The notes under the pieces are model-generated. The model was not told the origin of the DNA, searched no databases, and saw only the letters and a list, made by a program, of their open reading frames with translations. From contig CALIYX010000024.1 in assembly GCA_938049335.1 (NCBI GenBank), positions 248,001 through 312,000 of the forward strand: a stretch of DNA of 64,000 nt, given 5' to 3'. Within the stretch, counting starts at the first letter, position 1, and each line of letters opens with the position of its first letter. Origin of the DNA: an uncultured Clostridia bacterium. Lineage in GTDB: Bacteria > Bacillota > Clostridia > Peptostreptococcales > Anaerovoracaceae. Both the position numbers and the translations under genes were made by a program. Shown in pieces: positions 51,862 to 60,674 of the stretch.

Positions 51862-54213
51862 TTATTCTTCGTCAAATACTTTCTCTGCTACTTTGACAGA
51901 TGTATTTGCATCCTTTGCATAGTAGTCAGCCCCAACCATCTGAGCATAATCCTCATTAAGCACCGCTCCGCCAACCATGGTCTTGCAGTTTAGGTTATTC
52001 TCCTTTAGGGCGTCTATCGTGCGCTGCATGTTCTTTACTGTTGTTGTCATGAGTGCACTTAGACCGACAATGCTAGGCTGATATTTTTTGACAGCTTCAA
52101 CGACTTCCTCGACAGGAACATCTTTTCCGAGATCGATTACCTCATATCCGTAGTTTGACAGAAGCATCTTTACGATGTTTTTGCCTATATCGTGTATATC
52201 TCCCTCGACAGTAGCAACTACAACCTTTTCTCTCTTGACATCAGACTCTGTGTTTGCCCTACTTATGACCGCAAATCCATTTTGGACTGTCTCTGCGCTG
52301 AGCATGAGCTGAGGAAGGAATATTTTTCCTGTCTCATAGGCTCTTCCTACCTCATCAAGAGCTGGAATAAAGTAGCCATTTATAATCTCCATGGCATCCT
52401 TTGTTTTAAGCATCTCTTCGACTAGAGGAGCAGCCTGCTCCTTTAGGCCTTTGATGATTACATCCTTTAGGTCTAGGCTAGCATTATCAGATGGCGTGCT
52501 GCTCTGCGGCGCCTGTGTACTTCCGCCGTATTTAGCGATGAAATCGCTTCCACCCTTGTCCTGATTGTTCAGAACCTTAAAAGCGTTCACGGTGTCCATA
52601 ATTTCCTTTGAGCATGGGTTGATAATAGGTGCATCAAGTCCCACTCCAAATGCTGCTGCAAGAAATACCGAGTTCAAGAGCGGGCGATTAGGCAGTCCAA
52701 AGGATACATTGCTTACACCAAGCACGCACTTTAGACCTAGTCTGCTCTTGACTAGCTTAATAGCTTCTAGAGTTGTTACAACCTGCTCCTGCTGAGCACT
52801 TGCAGTTAGCACTAGGCAGTCTATCAAAATATCCTCTTTTGGTATTCCATAGCTCAAGGCTGTATCCAAAATTTTCTGCGCAATCTTAAATCGTCCCTCT
52901 GCAGTCTCTGGAATTCCATTTTTATCGAGGCAAAGACCTAGCACGCAAGCTCCGTATTTCTTCGCAATAGGGAACACTGCCTTCATTGATTCCTCTTCAC
53001 CGTTAACTGAATTAATCAAAGGCTTACCCTTATAAACTCTAACAGCCTCTTCGACAGCCTTTGCATCCGTGCTATCTATCTGCAGTGGCTGAGAAATACC
53101 AGACTGAAGCTCCATAACTGCCTTCTTCAAAAGCTTAGGCTCATCGATTTCCGGAAGTCCAACATTGACATCCAAAATGTCTGCTCCTAGGTCAGCCTGA
53201 GTTATGGCCTCATTCAGGATATAGTCGTAATCCTCTTTCTTCAGAGCTTCCTTTAGCTTAGGCTTTCCTGTTGGGTTTATACGCTCACCTATCAGATACA
53301 CCCCGCCGTCTAAAATCACAGTGCTACTTGCTGAGCAAACTGCGGTAACACGCTTTGGTGATGTCTTAACAGGTTTCAAGGATTTTACTTTGTCCTTTGT
53401 CTTTTCTATAAACTCAGGAGTAGTTCCACAGCAACCGCCAAGAACGCGAACTCCAAGCTTGGCCATATCAAGCATGCGCTCTGAATACTCTTCGCTGCTA
53501 TATCCGTAGTTTCCCTGCATATCTGGAAGTCCAGCATTAGCCTGCACCATAACAGGAACCGTTGCATACTCGAGGATGGTTTCTACCACTGGAATCAGCT
53601 CGTCAGGTCCGAGTGAGCAGTTTACTCCTAGCGCATCTACGCCAAGTCCCTGAAGGCTTATGGTTGAAGAAACCGGATCAACTCCTACAAAAGTTCTACC
53701 GTTATCCTGATATGTCATAGTTGCAAATACAGGAAGCTTAGTATTTTCCTTCGCTGCAAGAATACCAACCTTAAGCTCCATGAGATCTGAAAAGGTCTCA
53801 AAAATAACAAGATCAGCGCCTGCATTTTCTCCTGCAACTAGCTGCTCCTTAAATATATCATAGGCTTCCTCAAAGGAAAGAGTCCCTAAAGGTGCCATGA
53901 GCTGACCTATAGGGCCTATGTCTAGCGCTACATACTTTGGATTTGCTGCCTTTGCATTTTCTACAGCAGCAGTTACTAAAGTCGCTATATCTGTATCCTT
54001 TATCTTTAGCCTATTAGCGCCAAAGGTGTTTGTCGTTATGCAGTCGCACCCTGCCTCTACATACTCTCTATGTATGCTTTGGATGAGCTTTGGGTTTGTC
54101 AAAGAGAGTAAATCCGGGATTCCACCTATCTCTAAGCCACTTTTCTGCAGCATTGTGCCCATCGCACCATCAAATATTAAATGTTTGTTTTGAATATGCT
54201 TAAGAATTTCCAC
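51862..54213 (-). CDS. metH: Corrinoid-dependent methionine synthase lacking the activation domain
   Basis: A 783-residue enzyme that methylates homocysteine from methyltetrahydrofolate through cobalamin. In order: homocysteine/Zn domain (FDGAMGTMLQKSGLE, GVNCSLGPDEL, GGCCGTTPEF with the Zn cysteines), pterin domain (LIGERINPTGKPKLKEAL, DILDVNVGLPEIDE), cap domain, and B12-binding Rossmann domain with EGDIHDIGKNIVKMLL carrying the Co-ligating His. The AdoMet-binding reactivation domain of full-length MetH is missing; a separate protein supplies it, encoded immediately upstream and overlapping by 14 bases. The GTG start at 54213 has GAGG eight bases upstream. Confidence 0.92.
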   Translation of the reverse strand: MEILKHIQNKHLIFDGAMGTMLQKSGLEIGGIPDLLSLTNPKLIQSIHREYVEAGCDCITTNTFGANRLKIKDTDIATLVTAAVENAKAANPKYVALDIGPIGQLMAPLGTLSFEEAYDIFKEQLVAGENAGADLVIFETFSDLMELKVGILAAKENTKLPVFATMTYQDNGRTFVGVDPVSSTISLQGLGVDALGVNCSLGPDELIPVVETILEYATVPVMVQANAGLPDMQGNYGYSSEEYSERMLDMAKLGVRVLGGCCGTTPEFIEKTKDKVKSLKPVKTSPKRVTAVCSASSTVILDGGVYLIGERINPTGKPKLKEALKKEDYDYILNEAITQADLGADILDVNVGLPEIDEPKLLKKAVMELQSGISQPLQIDSTDAKAVEEAVRVYKGKPLINSVNGEEESMKAVFPIAKKYGACVLGLCLDKNGIPETAEGRFKIAQKILDTALSYGIPKEDILIDCLVLTASAQQEQVVTTLEAIKLVKSRLGLKCVLGVSNVSFGLPNRPLLNSVFLAAAFGVGLDAPIINPCSKEIMDTVNAFKVLNNQDKGGSDFIAKYGGSTQAPQSSTPSDNASLDLKDVIIKGLKEQAAPLVEEMLKTKDAMEIINGYFIPALDEVGRAYETGKIFLPQLMLSAETVQNGFAVISRANTESDVKREKVVVATVEGDIHDIGKNIVKMLLSNYGYEVIDLGKDVPVEEVVEAVKKYQPSIVGLSALMTTTVKNMQRTIDALKENNLNCKTMVGGAVLNEDYAQMVGADYYAKDANTSVKVAEKVFDEE

Positions 54214-54877
54214 AGATTGTTCCTCTTTTCCTAAATTCACAGGATTGTCTCAAGCTACATATCCCGCACTTTTGTGGTTTTGCTACCTTGCCCTCGTCTG
54301 AAAGGCCTAGAATTGCAGAAACCGACTTTATTGGAATTAGAATGTTTGATGGAGAAAGATTTACACCCGTATACTTTTCCGGTGTTAGAAGTCTAAACAG
54401 AGTCTGCTGAGCCGAAATATCAAGATCCCCATAGCCTGGGCTAAATCTATATCCATGCTTTTTCATTCCTGTTGTTTCTAATATCTCTGCTTCAACCACA
54501 TCCACCACCTGCTCTGCAAGTGTTGAACCGCAGCTGTTAAATACCACAGCCTTTGTTGGTGCAGTCGCCTGAAGCAATCTTAACTTATTATCAAAAGCAG
54601 AACCTATGGTTGCGCAGAGAAGTGCACACATAGTGCATCCTCTGATATTGTCCGCTAGGTTCTTACTCTTAAGGCTCAAAGATGACCCAGTGAAGTTTAT
54701 CGTATCTTCATCTATCGTTACAGGGAAAAGTCTATACATATATGAGGGTCTAATATTTGCAAGACATTCATCTGCCGCTTCATTGATTATCCCTTGCAAA
54801 TCTCCCCCTATATCCTGTCCCTTATAGCCGAGGTATCTGAGCACCTCGGGCATGTTAATTTTGTCTATTTTTATCAT
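54200..54877 (-). CDS. Methionine synthase activation-domain protein
   Basis: A 225-residue protein corresponding to the C-terminal AdoMet-binding domain of MetH. The key motif HGYRFSPGYGDLDISAQ is present, then ILIPIKSVSAILGLS, and a Cys-rich end CGICSLRQSCEFRKRG. Its role is reductive remethylation of inactive cob(II)alamin. It lies between metF and the catalytic protein: its ATG shares one base with the metF stop, and its end overlaps metH. The three make a complete methyl-transfer module. Confidence 0.88.
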   Translation of the reverse strand: MIKIDKINMPEVLRYLGYKGQDIGGDLQGIINEAADECLANIRPSYMYRLFPVTIDEDTINFTGSSLSLKSKNLADNIRGCTMCALLCATIGSAFDNKLRLLQATAPTKAVVFNSCGSTLAEQVVDVVEAEILETTGMKKHGYRFSPGYGDLDISAQQTLFRLLTPEKYTGVNLSPSNILIPIKSVSAILGLSDEGKVAKPQKCGICSLRQSCEFRKRGTICGNS

Positions 54878-55728
54878 TATCTAGCTGCCTGCATGAGCGC
54901 CTTCGCAATATGCGGCTTGTTCATTGTGTAAATGTGTATTCCGTCAACGCCCTCTTTCTTGAGAGTTTCAATCTGATTGCATGCATACTCGATTCCGGCC
55001 TTCTCCAGATCCTCTTTGCTATCCTGATACTTTGCAAGTATACGAACTATATTGCCAGGAAGCGAAACTCCACACATATAGATCATACGCTCTACCTGCG
55101 CTTTGCTTAGAATCGGCATTATTCCTGCAAGGAATGGTGCCTCAACTCCTGCGCTTCTTAGCTTTGATAGATAGTTTAGGAAGATATCTGAAGAGAAGCT
55201 TAGCTGGCTTATCAAAAAGCTCGCACCCGCTTCAACCTTTTGTTTTGTGTGCTCAATCTCTTCGTCTATGCTACCGCAGTCGATGTGTGATTCCGGATAA
55301 CATGCAGCTGCTACGCAGAAATCTTCTGCCTTAATTTCTTTGATCAGCTCCTTAGCATATGTGTACTCTGGGCTAATAGATAGTCCCTCGATAGGTCTAT
55401 CCCCGCGTAATGCAAGTACGTTTTCGATACCCTTTTCCTTAAGAAGTGCTAGGCGCTCTGCAACCTGCTGCTTTGTTGATGTTATACATGTAAAGTGAGC
55501 AACTGGCTCTGTGTCATAGTTTTCCTTTATATGTGCGCAAAGCTTTGCTGTATTGTCTGACTGGATAGTTCCTCCTGCACCGCAGGTTACACTTATGAAG
55601 TCTGGCTTTAGTGTGCTTAGTTCATCCAAAAGTGGAATTGCTGTATCTATGCTTAAATCGTTCTTCGGCGGAAACACCTCTAGTGATGCCGCGAAGCCTT
55701 TCTCTTTTATAATGTCTGATATTTTCAT
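54877..55728 (-). CDS. metF: Methylenetetrahydrofolate reductase
   Basis: A 283-residue TIM-barrel flavoenzyme that makes 5-methyltetrahydrofolate. Marks are SLEVFPPKNDLSID near the start, FISVTCGAGGT, HFTCITSTKQQVAERLALLK, NVLALRGDRPIEG, and HIYTMNKPHIAKAL at the end. It is the first gene of the operon, with GAGGAGA before the ATG and a consensus promoter upstream. Its product is the methyl donor for the downstream synthase. Confidence 0.95.
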   Translation of the reverse strand: MKISDIIKEKGFAASLEVFPPKNDLSIDTAIPLLDELSTLKPDFISVTCGAGGTIQSDNTAKLCAHIKENYDTEPVAHFTCITSTKQQVAERLALLKEKGIENVLALRGDRPIEGLSISPEYTYAKELIKEIKAEDFCVAAACYPESHIDCGSIDEEIEHTKQKVEAGASFLISQLSFSSDIFLNYLSKLRSAGVEAPFLAGIMPILSKAQVERMIYMCGVSLPGNIVRILAKYQDSKEDLEKAGIEYACNQIETLKKEGVDGIHIYTMNKPHIAKALMQAAR

Positions 55729-55765
55729 GGGAATCTCCTCTCAATAAGCCTTTAAATTTGAACAA

Positions 55766-55794
55766 ATTATATCAATATAAAAAAACTGTGTCAA
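55766..55794 (-). promoter_or_regulatory. Promoter of the metF-methionine synthase operon
   Basis: Minus strand TTGACA (55794-55789), 17-base spacer, TATAAT (55771-55766). Both boxes are perfect consensus. It lies 38 bases from the metF ATG. No SAM riboswitch or T-box was recognised between them. Confidence 0.88.
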
Positions 55795-55860
55795 TCTGTG
55801 TAAATCTATTATCAGGTATAGACCTAAGCTATAAGTTGCTTCAATGCAATATTGTTTCTT

Positions 55861-56074
55861 TATAATATACGCGTAATTGTGTTTTGATTTGTAAGCTCTA
55901 TCAGTTATAGGCTCAGTTTATATCTACCCATATTCATATAGTATTAGACACGTAATAAAAATAGGTGTATTCTCATATCACGGTAAGGCGCTGTGCTCCG
56001 GACAGGCGCCAGCAAATTAGGTAATAAATTTAGTAATAAAGGTAATTTTGGAAAAGATAGAAAGAGGTGCAAAC
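55861..56074 (+). promoter_or_regulatory. Structured leader of the sulfhydrylase gene
   Basis: A 346-base gap separates metF from the divergent sulfhydrylase. A TATAAT at 55861-55866 could be the -10 box (TTGCTT at 55836-55841 is a poor -35 with a 19-base spacer). The leader has a strong G/C hairpin, GGCGCTGT...ACAGGCGCC at 55987-56010, in otherwise A/T-rich sequence. It lacks a T-run, so it is not a normal terminator. The S-box, SMK and T-box consensus motifs were not found. It may be an unrecognised regulatory RNA. Confidence 0.4.
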
Positions 56075-57358
56075 ATGAGTGAATATAGATTTGAAACATT
56101 ACAGGTACACGCAGGACAGGAGCAAGTAGAAAAGGAAGCGGGAGCAAGAGCAGTTCCTATTTATCAGACAGCAGCTTACGTATTTAATAATGCAGAACAC
56201 GCTGCAGCTCGCTTTGGACTTTCCGATCCAGGTAACATTTATAGCAGACTTACAAATCCAACACAGGATGTCTTTGAGCAGCGTATTGCAGCTCTAGAAG
56301 GCGGTATTGCAGCACTAGCGCTCTCATCTGGTGCAGCTGCAATCACATATGTACTACAGGCGCTTGCAGCACCTAAGGGACATATCATAGCGCAGAGCAG
56401 CATTTACGGCGGAACATATAACCTGCTTGCTAACACCCTGCCATTACAGGGTATCGAAACAACTTTTGTTGATATACATAATCTAGAAGAAGTTGAAAAA
56501 GCATTCCAGGAAAACACAAGAGGAGTTTTCATAGAAACTTTTGGAAACCCAAACAGTGACATTCCTGATATCGAGGAAATCGCAAAGCTTGCACATAAGC
56601 ACGACGTTCCTCTTGTAATAGACAACACTTTTGGAACTCCTTATGTAATCCGTCCAATAGAGCACGGTGCAGATATCGTTGTACATTCTGCAACAAAGTT
56701 CCTCGGTGGACACGGAACAACTCTTGGCGGAGTAATCGTTGATAGCGGAAAATTCGACTGGAAGAAGAGTGGTAAATTCGCTTCCGTTTCTGAACCTAAC
56801 CCAAGCTACCACGGAATTTCATTTACAGATGCTGCTGGCCCTGCTGCCTTCATCACATATATACGCGCGGTTCTTTTGAGAGATACAGGTGCTACAATCT
56901 CACCTATAAACGCATTCTTGCTTCTTCAAGGAGTTGAAACTCTATCCCTAAGACTAGACAGACACAAGGATAACGCAAAGAAGGTTGTAGAGTATCTATC
57001 AAAGCATCCTCTCGTCGAAAAGGTAAACCACCCATCGCTAGATAACCATCCGCAAAATGCCCTATACAAAAAATATTTCCCAAATGGTGGTGGTTCGATA
57101 TTCACATTTGATATCAAAGGCGGCAAGGACGCGGCATTTAAGTTCATCGATAATCTAAAGATTTTCTCACTACTTGCAAATGTAGCTGACCTAAAATCTC
57201 TAGTTATTCATCCTGCTACAACAACACATTCTCAGCTTTCAAAGGAAACCCTTGAGGCTCAGGGAATTAATGATGGAACTGTTAGACTTTCAATAGGAAC
57301 AGAGCACATCGACGACATCCTAGCAGATCTAGAAAATGGCTTTGCAGCAGTAAAATAA
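56075..57358 (+). CDS. metY: O-acetylhomoserine sulfhydrylase-type PLP enzyme
   Basis: A 427-residue Cys/Met-metabolism PLP enzyme that makes homocysteine from O-acetylhomoserine and sulfide. Marks: FETLQVHAGQEQVEKEAGAR, IYSRLTNPTQDVFEQRIAAL, VIDNTFGTPYVIRPIEHGAD, and the PLP-lysine motif VVHSATKFLGGHGT. The length exceeds the ~380 of cystathionine gamma-synthases, as expected for MetY. ATG at 56075 has GAGGTG six bases upstream; a TTG nine codons earlier is less likely. It faces away from metF, so sulfide to homocysteine to methionine is encoded together here. Confidence 0.92.
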   Translation: MSEYRFETLQVHAGQEQVEKEAGARAVPIYQTAAYVFNNAEHAAARFGLSDPGNIYSRLTNPTQDVFEQRIAALEGGIAALALSSGAAAITYVLQALAAPKGHIIAQSSIYGGTYNLLANTLPLQGIETTFVDIHNLEEVEKAFQENTRGVFIETFGNPNSDIPDIEEIAKLAHKHDVPLVIDNTFGTPYVIRPIEHGADIVVHSATKFLGGHGTTLGGVIVDSGKFDWKKSGKFASVSEPNPSYHGISFTDAAGPAAFITYIRAVLLRDTGATISPINAFLLLQGVETLSLRLDRHKDNAKKVVEYLSKHPLVEKVNHPSLDNHPQNALYKKYFPNGGGSIFTFDIKGGKDAAFKFIDNLKIFSLLANVADLKSLVIHPATTTHSQLSKETLEAQGINDGTVRLSIGTEHIDDILADLENGFAAVK

Positions 57359-57402
57359 TATACTAGCCTAATACCAAACACTTACAAAATCATATAGAAA
57401 AA

Positions 57403-57446
57403 GCACAGCCTTAGATATTAACTTATCCTGTGGCTGTGCCTTTTTG
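57403..57446 (+). terminator. Terminator after the sulfhydrylase gene
   Basis: Perfect GCACAGCC (57403-57410) and GGCTGTGC (57432-57439) arms, 21-base loop, then TTTTTG. The A-run before the stem lets it serve the convergent strand too. Confidence 0.85.
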
Positions 57447-57478
57447 TTTCTTTATATTTTGTGCACTATAGCTCTAAT

Positions 57479-58024
57479 CTACACATGCTGTTCCTGCCAG
57501 TCTTCCTTCGTAAGTAGGTTTGTGTGGCTTGTTCTGACCTCATTTAATAGAGGAACCTCGAGATTTTTTCTTGTTTTGTTATATACAAATCCACATTTTT
57601 CTTGAACTCTCTTTGATTTTTCATTGCCATCAAAATAAGAGCACCAAATCTTTTTCATGCCAAGCTCCTCAAATCCATACTGAATAAGTCGCTTTGCTGC
57701 CTCAGGCATATAACCATTACCCCAAAACGGCTTTCCAATCCAGTATCCTAGCTCGCACTCATCGTCTCTATCTGTCAAAGCAGTATGCTCCTTTAAAATC
57801 AGCTCAACTGCCCCTATCGCCTTATTATCATCCTTAAGGCAGATTCCATAGCACTGAGGACCACTCAAAACCTCTCTGATGACGTCTCTGCTCTCCTGTA
57901 CGCTTTGATGCGCCGGCCAGCCTGCCACAGGACCAACGTCGGGATCCTTTGCATATTCAAATATACTCTCCGCATCAGCCTCAACTAAAGGGCGAAGGAT
58001 TAATCTTTCTGTTTCTAATATCAT
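57479..58024 (-). CDS. GNAT acetyltransferase, RimJ/RimL-like
   Basis: A 181-residue protein. The N-terminus ETERLILRPLVEADAESIFE, then ELGYWIGKPFWGNGYMPEAA and KIWCSYFDGNEKSKRVQEKC match GNAT proteins that acetylate N-terminal or small-molecule amines. The acetyl-CoA loop is in GKPFWGNGYMPEA. AGGAG precedes the ATG. Target unknown. Confidence 0.88.
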   Translation of the reverse strand: MILETERLILRPLVEADAESIFEYAKDPDVGPVAGWPAHQSVQESRDVIREVLSGPQCYGICLKDDNKAIGAVELILKEHTALTDRDDECELGYWIGKPFWGNGYMPEAAKRLIQYGFEELGMKKIWCSYFDGNEKSKRVQEKCGFVYNKTRKNLEVPLLNEVRTSHTNLLTKEDWQEQHV

Positions 58025-58043
58025 ATTTTGCTCCTATTTTCTA

Positions 58044-59156
58044 TCAAAATTTGTGCCTAACGCAATCCACCATAAAGCAAGAGTACTCAGGGTATAGCTT
58101 TAGCCTCACCTCAGGTCTTGGTGCGCCTGCCTTGATGAGCATTATCATTTCATTGAACTTTTTCAGGTCCTCTTCCCAGCTTTCGATGGTCTCCTTCTTT
58201 TCTTCCTCGCTATCATATTCGTCTTCAAAGGATTCCTTGAGTGCCTGCTCTAAATAAGCGCGATTATTTTCTTCGAGCTTTTTGAAGCGCTCAAGTTTAC
58301 CCTTTACCCACAAGGTATAGAACAAGTAATCACAGTCTATTATATAGTAATTTTCGTCTACATCTTCATCACAGTACTCTAGAAACTTATCGTACTCTTC
58401 GAGGACATAGTAGGCATCAAAGATTTGAAAATCTGCAATATCATCTGTATTTAAATTATAGTCATCATCACTATCTAGCTTTATCTGTTTCAGATAGTGC
58501 ATTGCTTCTTCCTTATTTCCAAGGTATACCTCGCAGTATGCCAAGCATAGCTTTAGCCACATCCTGTCTGGATAAATTTTATATAGTTCCAGGAATATCT
58601 CTTTGGCTTTCTCATAATGCTTAAGCTCATAAAGAGTAACTGCGTAGTCTAATATGCTCTCATAGCTCTCATCTAGCGCCTTAGCCATCTCAAAGAACTC
58701 ACGACTAAGCTCAAGGCTTTCAAGGTTCCTAGAATATTCATACTCTGAGAAATTGTAAAGTCCAAGCGCCTTATATGTCTCAACAAATGGCGATTTCAAA
58801 TCCTTTGCTTTGTTCAGATACTCAAGCGCCTTCTGGGAGTAATCTTCAACAAAAGCAATGTTAGTATAGATTCTAGCTTTATCTTTAGAATCTAAAGTAT
58901 TGTCAAAATCACGCAAGAAATTCTCTAATAGCTCCACATATGCTTCGTCACCGTGTCTCAGCTCAAGATTAACGGATGCAAGAGTGCATATGATGTCAAC
59001 ATTTGATGGGAACGCTTCCTGCTTTGCCAGTAGATAGCTTCGCATTTTCTCTAGATATTCCTTTGATTTATCATAATCTCTTAGAATTTCTTCCCCATAT
59101 CTGTTCTCATATTCGGTTTTCAGTTCATACCAATGGGCTTTTATTTCTTTTAACAT
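58044..59156 (-). CDS. TPR-repeat protein
   Basis: A 370-residue acidic, soluble protein made of tetratricopeptide-like helix pairs, for example LEYLNKAKDLKSPFVETYKA, ILDYAVTLYELKHYEKAKEI and LCLAYCEVYLGNKEEAMHYL. A very acidic stretch lies near residues 305-330. There is no signal peptide or membrane segment. Likely a protein-protein scaffold; partner unknown. Confidence 0.75.
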   Translation of the reverse strand: MLKEIKAHWYELKTEYENRYGEEILRDYDKSKEYLEKMRSYLLAKQEAFPSNVDIICTLASVNLELRHGDEAYVELLENFLRDFDNTLDSKDKARIYTNIAFVEDYSQKALEYLNKAKDLKSPFVETYKALGLYNFSEYEYSRNLESLELSREFFEMAKALDESYESILDYAVTLYELKHYEKAKEIFLELYKIYPDRMWLKLCLAYCEVYLGNKEEAMHYLKQIKLDSDDDYNLNTDDIADFQIFDAYYVLEEYDKFLEYCDEDVDENYYIIDCDYLFYTLWVKGKLERFKKLEENNRAYLEQALKESFEDEYDSEEEKKETIESWEEDLKKFNEMIMLIKAGAPRPEVRLKLYPEYSCFMVDCVRHKF

Positions 59157-59200
59157 TTTCTTGCTTCCTATATTATAAATAAACTTGATTTATTATATCA

Positions 59201-59230
59201 AAAAACTGGGCAATAATGCCCAGTTTTTTA
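59201..59230 (-). terminator. Terminator after the thioester adhesin gene
   Basis: AAAAACTGGGC (59201-59211) pairs with GCCCAGTTTTT, loop of about six bases, T-run on both strands. It sits 23 bases past the adhesin stop. Confidence 0.9.
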
Positions 59231-59252
59231 TCAATGTTTGATTACCGTATAT

Positions 59253-60389
59253 CTATTTTGACTGCTTACGTCTATACGCCATAAGCATCATTAGCATTCC
59301 TGATGTTAGAATTAGGCTTGCATACTGTGACGCATTGCTCTGGTCTCCCGTATTTGGAGTCTTTGGCTTCTTTGGTGTTGGTTTCTTTGGTTCTGTCTGT
59401 GGCGCTGGCTTTGCATTGTCAGTTACTGTGATTTTACCATTTGCTGCAACTACAGTTTCGCCCTGAGCGATTGTTCCTAGTGTTACTGTTCCATCAGCAT
59501 TAACTGTGAATGTAAAGTCTGTTACAACAAGATATCCTTCTGGTGCTGCTTCCTCATGGAATCTGTACTGACCTGGCTCAAGCATGATTTTTTTGCTTGT
59601 CGTAGTGCTTGTCCACTCATCCACCTTCTGAGTACCCTTGAAAATCTGAATCTGTGCACCTGCTAGCTCAGTTCCACCTGCCTTAACCTTGCTAAATTCA
59701 ACTTCCTTAGTTGTTGGCTGTGGAGTTGGCGCAGCCTGAAAATGTCCACTCAGTAAATTCTGGTATGCATTATCTTGAGATCTATAGATATCTAGCTGTG
59801 TTCCTGCCGGAATAGCTGTTGTGCTATTTACTAGATCATTAAATGCGTCCTTTTCGTTCTGTGTGAAGTTATTTCCACTTGTATCTCTGTTAGGCATATT
59901 GAATGAGTCAGTATAGTACCAAACAGCATACTGTGTTATCTGTCTGAACTGTCCATCAGTTAAGCCGTATCTCTCTTTGATGCCTGAGTTATTGCTTGGA
60001 TAACCATCATAGATGACTCTTATCAAAGCATTGTAGAGCGCCTCACCTGTAAGTCTCTCAGTATCGGCAAGCTCTGCAAAGTTAGCTGCTGTTCCTAACT
60101 CCTTAGTGTAAAGAGTTTTTCTTGGGGAGCTTGAACTCTCTGGAAATGCTCTGTGGTCATTGAAGCAGTACGCTACATCACCTTTATCGTTTGAGCCCTG
60201 CGGTCTAACATAGATTGGGTTCTTTAGATGATCACTTGCTGGGTACTCACCTGACTTTGTATAAGCCTGATATATTTCTGCAGCATCCGCCTGAATTGAT
60301 AAACCTGAGAAAACAGGAATCAGAACAATTGATAGCATAAGTATAACTGCTCCTACTGGCTTTCTAAGGCCTTTGAAAATGTTAATCAT
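59253..60389 (-). CDS. Wall-anchored adhesin with predicted internal thioester (TQXA) and SpaA-type domain
   Basis: A 378-residue exported protein. The signal peptide ends near IQADAA. Residues ~38-215 form a TQXA/thioester domain: VAYCFNDH supplies Cys75 and ITQYAVWYYTD supplies Gln153, the pair that forms a Cys-Gln thioester in Gram-positive adhesins. A SpaA/Cna-B domain follows (VEFSKVKAGGTELAGAQIQI, PGQYRFHEEAAPEGY). The end is a Pro/Lys-rich spacer, TPNTGD, a hydrophobic helix and YRRKQSK. ATG at 60389 has GGAG close upstream. A palindrome, GTAAACAAAGTTTAC (60428-60442), lies in its 5' region. Confidence 0.87.
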   Translation of the reverse strand: MINIFKGLRKPVGAVILMLSIVLIPVFSGLSIQADAAEIYQAYTKSGEYPASDHLKNPIYVRPQGSNDKGDVAYCFNDHRAFPESSSSPRKTLYTKELGTAANFAELADTERLTGEALYNALIRVIYDGYPSNNSGIKERYGLTDGQFRQITQYAVWYYTDSFNMPNRDTSGNNFTQNEKDAFNDLVNSTTAIPAGTQLDIYRSQDNAYQNLLSGHFQAAPTPQPTTKEVEFSKVKAGGTELAGAQIQIFKGTQKVDEWTSTTTSKKIMLEPGQYRFHEEAAPEGYLVVTDFTFTVNADGTVTLGTIAQGETVVAANGKITVTDNAKPAPQTEPKKPTPKKPKTPNTGDQSNASQYASLILTSGMLMMLMAYRRKQSK

Positions 60390-60609
60390 AACTCCTCTCC
60401 TCGTATTCCTTTCATAATAACCGTATTGTAAACAAAGTTTACTCATTCTAAAACAAAAATTGTCACTTTTGTTATTCACGCTAATTATATATGTTCGCAC
60501 ACAATTTATCAATATTTTTTACTATTTTTACAATGAATAAATATGTGTAAAATAGTCTCTCTTTTTAGTTATTCATTGAAGCGAATAATTATAGGAAATC
60601 CAATAAAAA

Positions 60610-60638
60610 AAGATGGTGTTTTATGCTAGCACCATCTT
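60610..60638 (-). terminator. Terminator after the YoaK-like gene
   Basis: Perfect AAGATGGTG (60610-60618) and CACCATCTT (60630-60638) arms with A-runs and T-runs on both sides. The remainder of the 285-base gap holds the upstream region of the adhesin gene. Confidence 0.88.
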
Positions 60639-60674
60639 AAAAAAAGAGTTTCTATATCTCATTATGAGCCTAAA

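Noticed and set aside
55861..56074. SAM riboswitch or T-box before metY
   Set aside because: The conserved S-box pieces and the T-box antiterminator sequence were not found; kept only as an unidentified structured leader.
56404..57147. Minus-strand open frames within metY
   Set aside because: Shadow frames of a conserved gene, without start signals or family resemblance.
39881..60551. Shared 13-base AAATATGTGTAAA at 39881-39893 (reverse) and 60539-60551
   Set aside because: Many matches of this length are expected by chance in 64 kb of A/T-rich DNA.
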